Shown: positions 26,368-33,835 of the stretch, in pieces
Position numbering within the stretch: position 1 is the stretch's first letter
How the letters are laid out: each line of letters starts with the position of its first letter
Source of the DNA: an uncultured Flavobacteriaceae bacterium
GTDB taxonomy: Bacteria; Bacteroidota; Bacteroidia; Flavobacteriales; Flavobacteriaceae
DNA: 33,835 nt
Assembly (NCBI GenBank): GCA_938010765.1
Contig: CALLVX010000121.1
Coordinates: 1 to 33,835 of the forward strand
Direction: 5' to 3'
Position numbers and translations under genes: made by a program
The notes under the pieces: generated by a model
What the model was told of the DNA's origin: nothing
Seen by the model: the letters and a program-made list of their open reading frames with translations, nothing else
Database searches by the model: none

Positions 26368-26738
26368 GTGAGTTAATTTTGGTTTATTTTGAATTCTTGC
26401 CCCTGTAATTCGATTGTTGTTGTTGGCTATTACTAGAGCAGGTTTTGTTGCGAACATTTAAAGAAATATCTCTGAACAGAATCCTATTATGTGTTCATAA
26501 GCAAAAGTATTTGGTGGCCTTACGCACTAATATTAATTCTGAAGCAATTACTATTAATATTGCAGCATTTTCATTTTTAACCACCATATAGGGCAACTTT
26601 GAGGATTATTTGCCGCTATATTTGTTTTTATGATGATTCGAAGCGCATTTTTTAAAAGATGTATTTATTAGAAGCAAAGTGCTATATAACTTTTTAAATG
26701 CGTTAAAAATCTTATCAGTAACCTTAGATTTATAACAA
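26368..26738. promoter_or_regulatory. Divergent control region between susC and the CBM-like gene
   Basis: 371 bases between two diverging units. Besides the susC -7 box, the plus strand carries TATATTTG at 26617-26624, 115 bases before the GTG start at 26739, with TTTG at 26598-26601 upstream (15-base spacing, shorter than usual). No obvious repeated operator was recognised. Confidence 0.4.
26501..26509 (-). promoter_or_regulatory. Probable -7 box of the susC promoter
   Basis: On the minus strand TACTTTTGC fits TAnnTTTG(C), 134 bases before the susC start codon. A good -33 TTG at the usual distance is not evident, which would suit a promoter that depends on an activator such as the AraC domain of the regulator. 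Confidence 0.45.
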
Positions 26739-27398
26739 GTGAGATTACTATTTATTTTAGGGATATTAACGGCTTCCGGTTTTCCGGGAAATGGAGTTTT
26801 TCAGACCACGCCGTTTCAGGAAAAGGGTGGTTTTTTAAAGGTAGAGGCCGAGGACTTTCATTCTAAGTCTTCTAACAATAAGAAAAGAGACTGGTACCGC
26901 CGATCGGAATCGGATACCTTGCCGTTTAATACCACTTTGATTACGAATCATTCGGATACGGCAAGTGGCGGGGCTTATATTGAAGCGCTGCCCGATACGA
27001 GAATTACACATGATGATTCTCTGATTGTAGGTGAGAACTTTTTTCCAGAACCTGGGGTAGGGGGTATTGTTTCTTATAAAGTGAACATACGTAATCCGGG
27101 TAAATATTATGTTTGGGCAAGTGCATTCTCATCGGGATCGGAAGATAATGGGGTGCATGTTGGCTTAGATGGGGAATGGCCCGAAAGTGGTGCGCGAATG
27201 CAATGGTGTGATGGAAAGGAGAAATGGACCTGGTCTTCTGCCCAACGAGATCCAGAAAATCATTGTGGCGTACCAAAGACCATCTATTTAGAAATTTCCA
27301 AAGCAGGGGAGTATACGATTTCCTTCTCGATGCGAGAGGATGGTTTTGAGATGGATGCATGGTTAATAACCACCGACCTAGCTTATAGTCCAGGATAG
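26739..27398 (+). CDS. Secreted stand-alone carbohydrate-binding-like protein
   Basis: 219 residues from a GTG start at 26739, followed by a signal peptide (MRLLFILGILTASGFPGNGVFQ); no ATG alternative gives a better N-terminus. The rest reads as one jelly-roll/galactose-binding-like domain: LKVEAEDFHS, then GGAYIEALPD, GGIVSYKVNIRNPGKYYVWASAF, the HVGLDGEWP strand, and the closing EISKAGEYTISFSMREDGFEMDAWLIT. This pattern is known at the C-termini of GH115 and other marine glycoside hydrolases, where it binds sugar. Here it stands alone, 24 bases before the GH26-like gene, so the two probably work together. Ligand unknown. Confidence 0.65.
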   Translation: MRLLFILGILTASGFPGNGVFQTTPFQEKGGFLKVEAEDFHSKSSNNKKRDWYRRSESDTLPFNTTLITNHSDTASGGAYIEALPDTRITHDDSLIVGENFFPEPGVGGIVSYKVNIRNPGKYYVWASAFSSGSEDNGVHVGLDGEWPESGARMQWCDGKEKWTWSSAQRDPENHCGVPKTIYLEISKAGEYTISFSMREDGFEMDAWLITTDLAYSPG

Positions 27399-27422
27399 TT
27401 TGAAAATATAGAAACCTAAGAA

Positions 27423-28667
27423 ATGAAAAAAAAACGATTTTATATAGTGCAGCTATTTTTAGGTATACTGCTATCTTGCAGTACAGATGCCGCTGTTCCC
27501 CAGACCATAGAGTCTGTAGGGCCAGAGCCAATGGCCGAAGAGCCAACTACTCCCGAAACTCCTCAAAATGAAATTACTGATGGGTTTTTAGTACCCAGTA
27601 CAGGAGAGCAGATGCTTTTTATTGGTCAAGATTTAAAATCGGTGCGGGACTATATGAATGAATGTGGGCAATGCCCGATCCCTACGGGAATCACGACCTA
27701 TGTAAACCTTTCGGGAGTACTTTCTAGCAATTATGGTGCCCTTGGTTGGAGCAGCAACAATACACCTTATGAGCAAGATGTAAATTGGGGTGCCGGCCCT
27801 TTGAATGCATATAAGTCTGCGAAAGAGTTTCCAAATTCTGCTGTGCAAATCGGGTTGTACCTAGTAGGGCAAACCGTTCATATTGCTAATGGGGGTTTAG
27901 ATGCTCAAATAAAGCATTTGGCTTCTTATTTTAAGGAATTGGAAAATACGGCCTTCTATTTAAGAATCGGGTACGAGTTTGATGGGCAATGGAATGGGTA
28001 TGATGGTAACAGCTATCAAAACGCCTTTAGAAAAATAGTAGATGTCCTGAGGGGGGAGGGAGTTAACAATGTAGCCTACGTATGGCAATCGAGCACCTCA
28101 CCGATCGATGATTTGTTAGATGGAGGCCGCGAAAACCTGTTGGCCTATTACCCCGGTGATGACTACGTAGATTGGTTTGGGGTTTCTTGGTTTTTAAGAC
28201 TTAACGAACAGGCTACGGCCACTACTAATACTATTTCTACGCAAGAATTTTTATTAAACGAAATGTTGGCGCTTGCCCGAGCCAAAGGGAAACCGGTAAT
28301 GATAGCAGAATCGGCCAATCAAGGGTATGATAATTTAGATTTAGAAAACTCCAATATTAGCGAAGTTTGGGATGGCACTTCTGCCAAAGGAACGCAGTCG
28401 AAGACGGCGGATCAAATTTGGAATGAGTGGTACGTTCCCTATTTCGATTATATAGAATCCAATGCCGATGTCATTAAGGCAGTTAGCTACATCAATGCAA
28501 ATTGGGATTTACAGGGTTTATGGGACGCCCCTTACGAAAGTGGTTATTGGGGCGATTCACGCATTCAGGTCAATCAAACACTAGAAATCAACTGGGTAGA
28601 GAAAGTAGATAGATTGGGTTGGGTACCTGGAAGTGAGGGGCTTAATGTTGTTTTAGGATTGAAATAA
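27423..28667 (+). CDS. GH26-like endo-hydrolase lipoprotein (possible beta-1,3-xylanase or mannanase-type)
   Basis: 414 residues. Lipoprotein signal with Cys19 (LLSCST), then a Pro/Glu/Thr-rich spacer (about 25-55). The catalytic TIM barrel (about 60-400) belongs to clan GH-A and is most like GH26: acid/base candidate E185 in RIGYEFDGQWNGY and nucleophile candidate E296 in VMIAESANQG. LFIGQD near residue 66 and YVDWFGVSWF near 248 are further family-like marks. GH26 includes beta-mannanases and the beta-1,3-xylanases of marine bacteria. In a locus otherwise built for xylan, beta-1,3-xylanase activity is the more attractive guess. I am fairly sure of the clan, less of the family, and unsure of the substrate. 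Confidence 0.75.
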   Translation: MKKKRFYIVQLFLGILLSCSTDAAVPQTIESVGPEPMAEEPTTPETPQNEITDGFLVPSTGEQMLFIGQDLKSVRDYMNECGQCPIPTGITTYVNLSGVLSSNYGALGWSSNNTPYEQDVNWGAGPLNAYKSAKEFPNSAVQIGLYLVGQTVHIANGGLDAQIKHLASYFKELENTAFYLRIGYEFDGQWNGYDGNSYQNAFRKIVDVLRGEGVNNVAYVWQSSTSPIDDLLDGGRENLLAYYPGDDYVDWFGVSWFLRLNEQATATTNTISTQEFLLNEMLALARAKGKPVMIAESANQGYDNLDLENSNISEVWDGTSAKGTQSKTADQIWNEWYVPYFDYIESNADVIKAVSYINANWDLQGLWDAPYESGYWGDSRIQVNQTLEINWVEKVDRLGWVPGSEGLNVVLGLK

Positions 28668-28762
28668 GATTTCTCATATAGAATTTAAACCCATTCTTAA
28701 TTGGGCTGGATTACTAAGAATAGAACGGTAATTTTCTTATTTTAGAGTGAAATTACTAGATA

Positions 28763-29557
28763 ATGCAGCCAATAACACACAGAGTAGATGCTTTTGCGGG
28801 AGGGAAACACAGGGGGAACCCGGCAGGAGTCTATTTATCTGAAAAAGAGCTACCACAGAAAGAATTACAAAAGATTGCTTTTAAAACGGCCTTGCCCGTA
28901 ACGAGCTTTCTTAGAAAATTACCGGATAGTACTTTCGAAATACGATGGTTTACTATGAATCGTGAAGTAAACCTATGTGGGCATGGAACCGTAGCAGCCG
29001 CCTATTGGCTGTATACCGAATTGGGTATTCGGGAAATGCAATTTCAGTCAAAATCAGGTCTTTTGACCTCAAAAATAACAGAAGACGGGAAGGTCGAGAT
29101 GAACTTTCCCGCGCAACAAACAAGGCCTTGCGATGAAAATACCAAAAGAGCGTTGGAAAAAGTATTGAAAGTCCCTATTAAGGCTTGCTTTTTCGGATAC
29201 GAAGACTATCTGGTCGAATTGGAATCAAGTACAACAGTGACCAACTATACGCCAGATTTTGCCGAAATTCAAAAAGTAGACTGTAGAGGAATAATTATTA
29301 CTGCTTGGGACGAACACTATGGTTTTGATTGTGTTTCTCGCTTTTTTTGCCCCAGAGTGGGAATTAATGAAGATCAGGTATGTGTTTCTGCACATTGCAA
29401 ATTAGTTCCCTATTGGACGGGAAAAAAGAAAGTAACCTATTTACATGCCTGGCAGGCTTCCAGAAATAGTGGAGAACTCTACTTATATGCTTTAAAGAAT
29501 GACCGAGTTCGAATACTAGGCAGTGCACAAAGGCAGAATGTAGTGGCGATAGCTTAG
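28763..29557 (+). CDS. PhzF family protein lacking the canonical catalytic Glu
   Basis: 264 residues, close to the usual PhzF length, cytoplasmic. Family marks: VDAFAGGKHRGNPAGV at the N-terminus, FEIRWFT, LCGHGTVAAAYWL (H74) and SRFFCPRVGINEDQV...SAHC late in the chain. In PhzF and relatives a Glu near residue 45 (in the SETAF motif) is the proton shuttle; here the aligned segment is LPVTSF with Val46. The late EDPVTGSA motif is also altered to EDQVCVSA, although the Asp is kept. PhzF isomerases act in phenazine synthesis, but most homologues have no known substrate, and this one may not work by the same mechanism. It has its own leader and no evident partner gene. Confidence 0.85.
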   Translation: MQPITHRVDAFAGGKHRGNPAGVYLSEKELPQKELQKIAFKTALPVTSFLRKLPDSTFEIRWFTMNREVNLCGHGTVAAAYWLYTELGIREMQFQSKSGLLTSKITEDGKVEMNFPAQQTRPCDENTKRALEKVLKVPIKACFFGYEDYLVELESSTTVTNYTPDFAEIQKVDCRGIIITAWDEHYGFDCVSRFFCPRVGINEDQVCVSAHCKLVPYWTGKKKVTYLHAWQASRNSGELYLYALKNDRVRILGSAQRQNVVAIA

Positions 29558-29674
29558 TTTCGAACGCCGGGTTCCGAATACATTTAAATCGGTGTTGAGT
29601 TGTTTTTGAGGATTCGGTCGATGCCTTTTTAGATCAATTCGTATCTTACCTAATACAAACTGTAAATATACAAG

Positions 29675-30988
29675 ATGAAAACTAGAGTGTTGAGATTCCT
29701 GAAAATGCTATTTCTGTTGGCGCCGGTATGTCTTTTTTCACACAATTTTGAGGGGAAGAAATCGGTAGATCCTGCAGATGGTATGTATTCTTTGGTAATC
29801 ACTGGGTATGATTGGGGGCCTTCGGTCAATCAGGTGATTTTAGATATGGGGGAGATGCACTCAAATGCAAATGCTAGAGATTTCAAAGTAACTGTTATGC
29901 GCAGTGCGGAAGGAGTTGAAATGCAACCAGAGGAGCAAGCGGGCGAGCGCAGCGTGCTTTTTGCTTTTATATCGGATGAAAAGGGGAATCGTATAAAGGA
30001 TGGAAGTCATATCACCTTAACACTTTTAGTGGGCCCCGATGAAGTATTAAGTTCTCCCATAAAGTATGTCTTTAAAGATGGCCGAGGTGGTAACCAATGG
30101 ATCGATTACAAACTGAAAATTGTAGATAAGACCCGCAACAAAACTTGGGGTACTGAAAAAGAACGGATACTGCCTTTGGTAGACCGCTTTGATTTAAGTG
30201 GTACCTATAGGCATGAGGATGGTACGAATCTCACTTATGCATCTTATGCTCCGGTTGATACCAACAGTAAATTACCACTTGTTATTTGGTTGCACGGGGG
30301 AGGGGAAGGTGGTACCGATACGAGTATCCCTTTGGTAGCCAACAAAGCAACAAATTATGCTTCGAACGAACTACAAAACCTATTTGGAAAGGCGTATGTG
30401 CTAGTTCCGCAAACCCCAACATTTTGGATGCAAAGTGCCAGTGGTGAATATACCCGTGGTGAGATAAACGATATCTACAACGAATCACTTATGGGGCTTA
30501 TAAAAAAGTACGTTGCTGAACACCCGGAAATAGACGATAAACGAATCTATATTGGGGGTTGTTCGAACGGCGGGTATATGAGTCTAAAACTGCTATTATT
30601 ACATCCCGATTATTTTGCAGCTGCCTACATTAGCGCCCTGGCATATCACACGGAATATATTAGCGATGCGCAGCTAAGCAGTATTAAAAATATCCCCATT
30701 TGGTTTGTACACTGTAAGGACGATACCGTAACACTACCAGGGAAAACAGTTGTTCCCTTTTACAAAAGATTGATTGCTGCGGGCGCACCGAATGTTCATT
30801 TTTCCTATTACGATCACGCGACCGATTTAACCGGTTTTTATGGAGGGGATGCCTACCGCTACAACGGGCATTTTTCGTGGATCTATTCCCATGCAAACCA
30901 TCCCGATTTTGATTTTGATGGCAAGCCGGTCGAGATAGACGGTAGAAAAGTGAGTATTATGGAATGGATGGCGGCACAACGTAAATAA
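29675..30988 (+). CDS. Secreted Ig-like domain plus alpha/beta-hydrolase esterase
   Basis: 437 residues. Signal peptide (about 1-22), an N-terminal Ig-like beta domain (about 36-150), then an alpha/beta hydrolase (about 185-430). The nucleophile is S297 in GGCSNGG; D350 in CKDD and H399 or H406 are candidates for the rest of the triad; LPLVIWLHGGGEGG near 200-213 carries the oxyanion-hole region. The domain order resembles EstA-type esterases with an Ig-like N-terminus. It could remove ester groups from xylan side chains or act on other esters; the PUL neighbourhood only hints at this. Convergent with the decarboxylase gene downstream, 53 bases apart. Confidence 0.8.
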   Translation: MKTRVLRFLKMLFLLAPVCLFSHNFEGKKSVDPADGMYSLVITGYDWGPSVNQVILDMGEMHSNANARDFKVTVMRSAEGVEMQPEEQAGERSVLFAFISDEKGNRIKDGSHITLTLLVGPDEVLSSPIKYVFKDGRGGNQWIDYKLKIVDKTRNKTWGTEKERILPLVDRFDLSGTYRHEDGTNLTYASYAPVDTNSKLPLVIWLHGGGEGGTDTSIPLVANKATNYASNELQNLFGKAYVLVPQTPTFWMQSASGEYTRGEINDIYNESLMGLIKKYVAEHPEIDDKRIYIGGCSNGGYMSLKLLLLHPDYFAAAYISALAYHTEYISDAQLSSIKNIPIWFVHCKDDTVTLPGKTVVPFYKRLIAAGAPNVHFSYYDHATDLTGFYGGDAYRYNGHFSWIYSHANHPDFDFDGKPVEIDGRKVSIMEWMAAQRK

Positions 30989-31041
30989 GGGTATTGGCGT
31001 TTTTTTTTAGGTTAAAGGACCGAATCAGGGAAATTGTACAG

Positions 31042-32439
31042 CTATTCATAGTCTGAAAAATATTGCATTCCTTTTTTGAAAAGCGCAATGGTCTCTTCAA
31101 TATCCTGTTCAGAGGTTACCCAAGAACAGATACTGATTCGTATGACTACCTTTCCTTTCCAAATCGACCCTCCCAACCAGCATTCCCCCGAATTTTGGAT
31201 GTACTTAATGAGTTCTTTTGTGTCTTTTTCATGTTTGGTTGCTACCAATACCTGATTGAATACGACCTCGTTAATAATTTCAAGACCTAGTCTTGCAAGA
31301 CCATCCTCTAACTGCTTTGCACGTTCGTGAAAGGTGGTTATCATAGTGTCTATCCCATTCGATCCCAGGTATTTCATCGTTGCCCATAATTCTATGGCCC
31401 TGGCACGTTTAGACAGTTCCGGAGTGTATAACAAGGGGTCTCTTTGTTCACTATACAGAATGTATTCACCAGTAGCCTGTAGGGCGCTGACCAAGGCATC
31501 TGGATGTTTGCAAAGAATAACGCCCGAGTCATAGGGGGTGTTCAACGTCTTATGTCCATCTACCGCCCAAGACGAGGCCTTTCGCATTCCCTTTGTTAAA
31601 TGTGAAAGGGAACTGGAAGCCGCTGCCCATAGCCCAAATGCCCCATCGATATGTACCCAGGCACCCACTTTATTTGCCAAATCGCATATGGTATCAAAAT
31701 CGTCAAAAGAACCTGTATTGGCATTCCCGGCTTGCAAAAGTACCAAGCAACTCGCATCCAAAGGAGGAAGTTCTTCCACAACGCACCTCCCTTGGTCGTC
31801 AGATGCTACCCATTCGATACTGTTTTTTCCATAGCCCAATAGCGAAAGGGTTTTTTTGATACTCGCATGCGCTTGTTCATGTGCGATGATGCGAATGGAA
31901 GGTGCGCCTCCCAACCCCTTTTCATTGATGTCCCAACCCATTTTTTGCAATAGGTGAAAACGGGCTGCCGCCAGGCCACAAAGATTGGCCATGGAGGTGC
32001 CACTTACAAAACCGGCCACCGTTGTCGGGGGGAGGTTAAAAATACTTTTCAACCAATCTTCACAAATCGACTCTAGTTTTGAATTAATGGGAGATGTCAG
32101 GTACAGGCCGCCGCATTGGTCCCAGACATCGGTCAACCATTTGACTCCCAATGAAACGGGAATGGCACCACCATTTATAAAACCAAAATACCGTCCTCCG
32201 GTTTGGGCAATGGTGGCAGGGGATCCAAATTCATGTAGTTTCTCAATAAGTTCTATAGCGTTGCAGGTTTGCTTTGGAAGTGGCTCTTCAAAATATGCCA
32301 TGTTCTCAAGGTTTGGTTTGGAAGGGAAAGTGTCCATTTTGTGTATCCCGTTCATATAGGAATAGGCATTGGTCTTGGCCTGTTCAAAAAGCGACTTATT
32401 TTGCAATTCGGCCTGCATACGCTGCTGTAGTAAATTCAT
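31042..32439 (-). CDS. PLP-dependent group II decarboxylase-like protein
   Basis: 465 residues, typical for the aromatic-L-amino-acid/glutamate decarboxylase family. PLP Lys is K297 in WAVDGHKTLN; H191 in AHEQAHASI stacks on the cofactor; D265 in HIDGAFGLWAA contacts the pyridine ring. GGRYFGFINGG (81-91) and GFVSGTSMANL are other family marks. Cytoplasmic; the product would be an amine plus CO2. The substrate cannot be assigned from sequence. The gene is on its own, with 162 non-coding bases before the RraA gene. Confidence 0.88.
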   Translation of the reverse strand: MNLLQQRMQAELQNKSLFEQAKTNAYSYMNGIHKMDTFPSKPNLENMAYFEEPLPKQTCNAIELIEKLHEFGSPATIAQTGGRYFGFINGGAIPVSLGVKWLTDVWDQCGGLYLTSPINSKLESICEDWLKSIFNLPPTTVAGFVSGTSMANLCGLAAARFHLLQKMGWDINEKGLGGAPSIRIIAHEQAHASIKKTLSLLGYGKNSIEWVASDDQGRCVVEELPPLDASCLVLLQAGNANTGSFDDFDTICDLANKVGAWVHIDGAFGLWAAASSSLSHLTKGMRKASSWAVDGHKTLNTPYDSGVILCKHPDALVSALQATGEYILYSEQRDPLLYTPELSKRARAIELWATMKYLGSNGIDTMITTFHERAKQLEDGLARLGLEIINEVVFNQVLVATKHEKDTKELIKYIQNSGECWLGGSIWKGKVVIRISICSWVTSEQDIEETIALFKKGMQYFSDYE

Positions 32440-32601
32440 AAACTTTCTCTATTAAATGAAACGCTTGTAGCATGAGGAAGGTTGATTTCATTGCAAGTAA
32501 AACAACAGATTCCCTACACTTTATACAAACCTACGATAGGCAAATGACAGCGGTATGTCAGGGGTGTGACTAAGCTATTTTTAAATAGATTTTTTAAAGT
32601 T

Positions 32602-33309
32602 TTATTTCTTCCAAGCCTCGTATTCATTCCTGATTTTTTCATCGGTAAGCGGGTATAGGCCGAGAATCGGAATTCCCTCCTGTACTTTTTGCATCACAAA
32701 CGCCTCGTACAAGGTCATTTCAAGACACTCTTCGGAAACGATGGCCGCAATGCCAGCCGGTATTACGATGACCCCATCGTCATCTCCTACGACAATGTCT
32801 CCCGGGAAAACAGCTACATCGCCACAACCTATGGGAACGTTTATGTCAATGGCTTGGTGCAAAGTTAGATTGGTAGGTGCCGATGGTGTTTGATGAAAGG
32901 AAGAAAAGTCCAATGTCGCAATTTCAGCGGAATCCCTGAACCCGCCATCGGTAACCATACCTACCGCTCCCCGTACCATTAATCGTGTTGCCAAGATAGA
33001 TCCTGCCGAGGCGGCCCGAGCATCTTTTCGGCTATCGAATACAAGAATGTGGCCTGCAGGACATTCCTCCACGGCCACGCGCTGTGGGTGCAGGCGGTTT
33101 TGGAAAACACGTATCGGATTCAAATCTTCCCTGGCAGGTATGTAGCGCAAGGTAAATGCCGGCCCTACCACCGTAGGCCTGCCAAGTTTCAAAGGTTTTA
33201 CGCCTTGAATAAATTGGTTTTTTAATCCTTTTTTGAACAAACAGGTGGCAATGGTGGCCGTGCTTACTTTTTTAAGATTTTCTATTGTGGAATTTAGTAT
33301 ACTGTCCAT
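32602..33309 (-). CDS. RraA-like / HMG-CHA aldolase family protein
   Basis: About 235 residues from the ATG at 33309; a TTG three codons upstream (33318) is possible but less likely. RraA fold marks are AGSILATRLMVRGAVG (from 105) and TDGGFRDSAEI, with R128-D129 (numbered from the TTG) as the metal/pyruvate-binding pair, plus GDVAVFPGDIVVGDDDGVIVIP. Relatives cleave 4-hydroxy-4-methyl-2-oxoglutarate-like acids or decarboxylate oxaloacetate; others inhibit RNase E. The conserved R-D pair and lyase-like motifs favour an aldolase/lyase. It starts 27 bases after the end of a sugar isomerase/epimerase-like gene, so a role in sugar-acid breakdown is plausible. Confidence 0.85.
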   Translation of the reverse strand: MDSILNSTIENLKKVSTATIATCLFKKGLKNQFIQGVKPLKLGRPTVVGPAFTLRYIPAREDLNPIRVFQNRLHPQRVAVEECPAGHILVFDSRKDARAASAGSILATRLMVRGAVGMVTDGGFRDSAEIATLDFSSFHQTPSAPTNLTLHQAIDINVPIGCGDVAVFPGDIVVGDDDGVIVIPAGIAAIVSEECLEMTLYEAFVMQKVQEGIPILGLYPLTDEKIRNEYEAWKK

Positions 33310-33336
33310 AGGAATCAAATATTGATGGTGTTATCT

Positions 33337-33835
33337 TTATTTTGCTCTTTGCCATGTTTCCCTAAGGAATCTAAGGTCTTTTATCATGCGCTCAAAAACG
33401 ATTTTTTTGTCGATTGTTATTTTTTTGTCCCCATGTTCCGCGCCCCCTAGGTCATATTCCAAGTGGAGTGAAACGGGTACATTGATTTGATATTTCTTAA
33501 GCAGTGAAAAGTAACGGTCGAAGTCGACCAACCCTTGTCCCAACGGTGTATTTATGGGCTTCCATTTCCCATCTGACACGCCCCATTTAAAATCTTTGAT
33601 AACGATTGTTTTGATAAAGGGGCGTATGAGGCGTAAACCCAGTTCCCAGCTCGTACCGCCTTCTACTACAGCGTGCCTTATATCATATTGGCACCCCACA
33701 TGTTCGTTGTTTGTGGCTTTTAAAATGGGCATTAGGTCCCAAATAGGTGCTCCAACATGATTTCCGGCATGATTTTGATAGCATCCAATTAAGTTCAGAT
33801 TTTTATTAAGGATTTCCAAGTCTTTCAATTGCTCC
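33337..33835 (-). CDS. Sugar phosphate isomerase/epimerase-like protein, 5' end outside the window
   Basis: The frame stays open to the window edge, so only the C-terminal ~166 residues are seen. Features of the xylose-isomerase-like TIM barrel are NHAGNHVGAPIWDL, VGCQYDIRHAVVEGG, IVIKDFKWG, the TPLGQGLVDFDRYF strand and HLEYDLGGAEHG, whose Glu, His and Asp residues are metal-ligand candidates. The end, RMIKDLRFLRETW, is typical of Bacteroidota members. Probably co-transcribed with the RraA-like gene, 27 bases downstream. Confidence 0.85.
   Translation of the reverse strand, partial: EQLKDLEILNKNLNLIGCYQNHAGNHVGAPIWDLMPILKATNNEHVGCQYDIRHAVVEGGTSWELGLRLIRPFIKTIVIKDFKWGVSDGKWKPINTPLGQGLVDFDRYFSLLKKYQINVPVSLHLEYDLGGAEHGDKKITIDKKIVFERMIKDLRFLRETWQRAK

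Noticed and set aside
26368..26457. Upstream extension of SusC to 26457
   Set aside because: The extra 30 residues are polar and would bury the signal peptide; the ATG at 26367 gives a normal export signal.
27004..27546. 180-codon antisense frame across the CBM-like gene and the start of the GH26-like gene
   Set aside because: It overlaps a signal peptide and a lipoprotein start on the other strand, and shows no recognisable domain.
28668..28762. CCCA/TGGG hairpin after the GH26-like gene
   Set aside because: Four-base stem without a T-tract; too weak to call a terminator.
1..33835. CRISPR arrays, rRNA genes, riboswitches
   Set aside because: No regularly spaced repeats, no rRNA-like conserved stretches, and no leader with a recognised riboswitch core were seen.

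Overview
The window looks like chromosomal DNA of a marine member of the Flavobacteriaceae (Bacteroidota). The indications are AT-rich DNA, SusC/SusD outer-membrane pairs, a hybrid two-component regulator, many lipoproteins with an N-terminal MKK start and a Cys at about 19-21, promoter-like TAnnTTTG boxes, and an RteC protein. I cannot name the genus.

Region 1 (1-980) is the edge of an integrated conjugative-type element: the 3' part of an rteC gene, a stretch with promoter-like and direct-repeat signals, a fragment resembling the 3' end of tRNA-Pro (probable attachment site), and a strong terminator. Region 2 (980-6356) is ordinary chromosome with signs of remodelling. It holds a 5'-truncated outer-membrane barrel gene, a Rieske-glutamate synthase fusion enzyme with a coupled small gene, and a 1 kb non-coding stretch containing REP-like palindromic repeats.

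Region 3 (6357-28667) is a polysaccharide utilisation locus for xylan. On the plus strand are the regulator (hybrid histidine kinase/AraC), a GH10 lipoprotein, a GPH-type sugar symporter and a cytoplasmic GH43. Convergent on the minus strand is an operon read from right to left: SusC transporter, SusD, a large VCBS/ASPIC-UnbV lipoprotein, a PKD-plus-two-CBM surface protein and a second GH10 with its own PKD domain. Between the two arms lies a decayed NagD-like HAD phosphatase. Diverging from susC are a secreted carbohydrate-binding-like protein and a GH26-like lipoprotein. A simple reading is that surface GH10 enzymes and binding proteins cut and hold xylan, SusCD imports oligosaccharides, periplasmic enzymes shorten them, and the symporter passes small products to the cytoplasmic GH43. 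The GH26-like enzyme could make this a locus for beta-1,3/1,4 mixed-linkage algal xylan, but that is inference.

Region 4 (28668-33835) is less coherent: a PhzF-like protein lacking the usual catalytic glutamate, a secreted Ig-like/alpha-beta hydrolase esterase, and, on the minus strand, a PLP decarboxylase, an RraA-like protein and the 3' end of a sugar isomerase/epimerase-like gene. No CRISPR array, rRNA or intact tRNA was seen.
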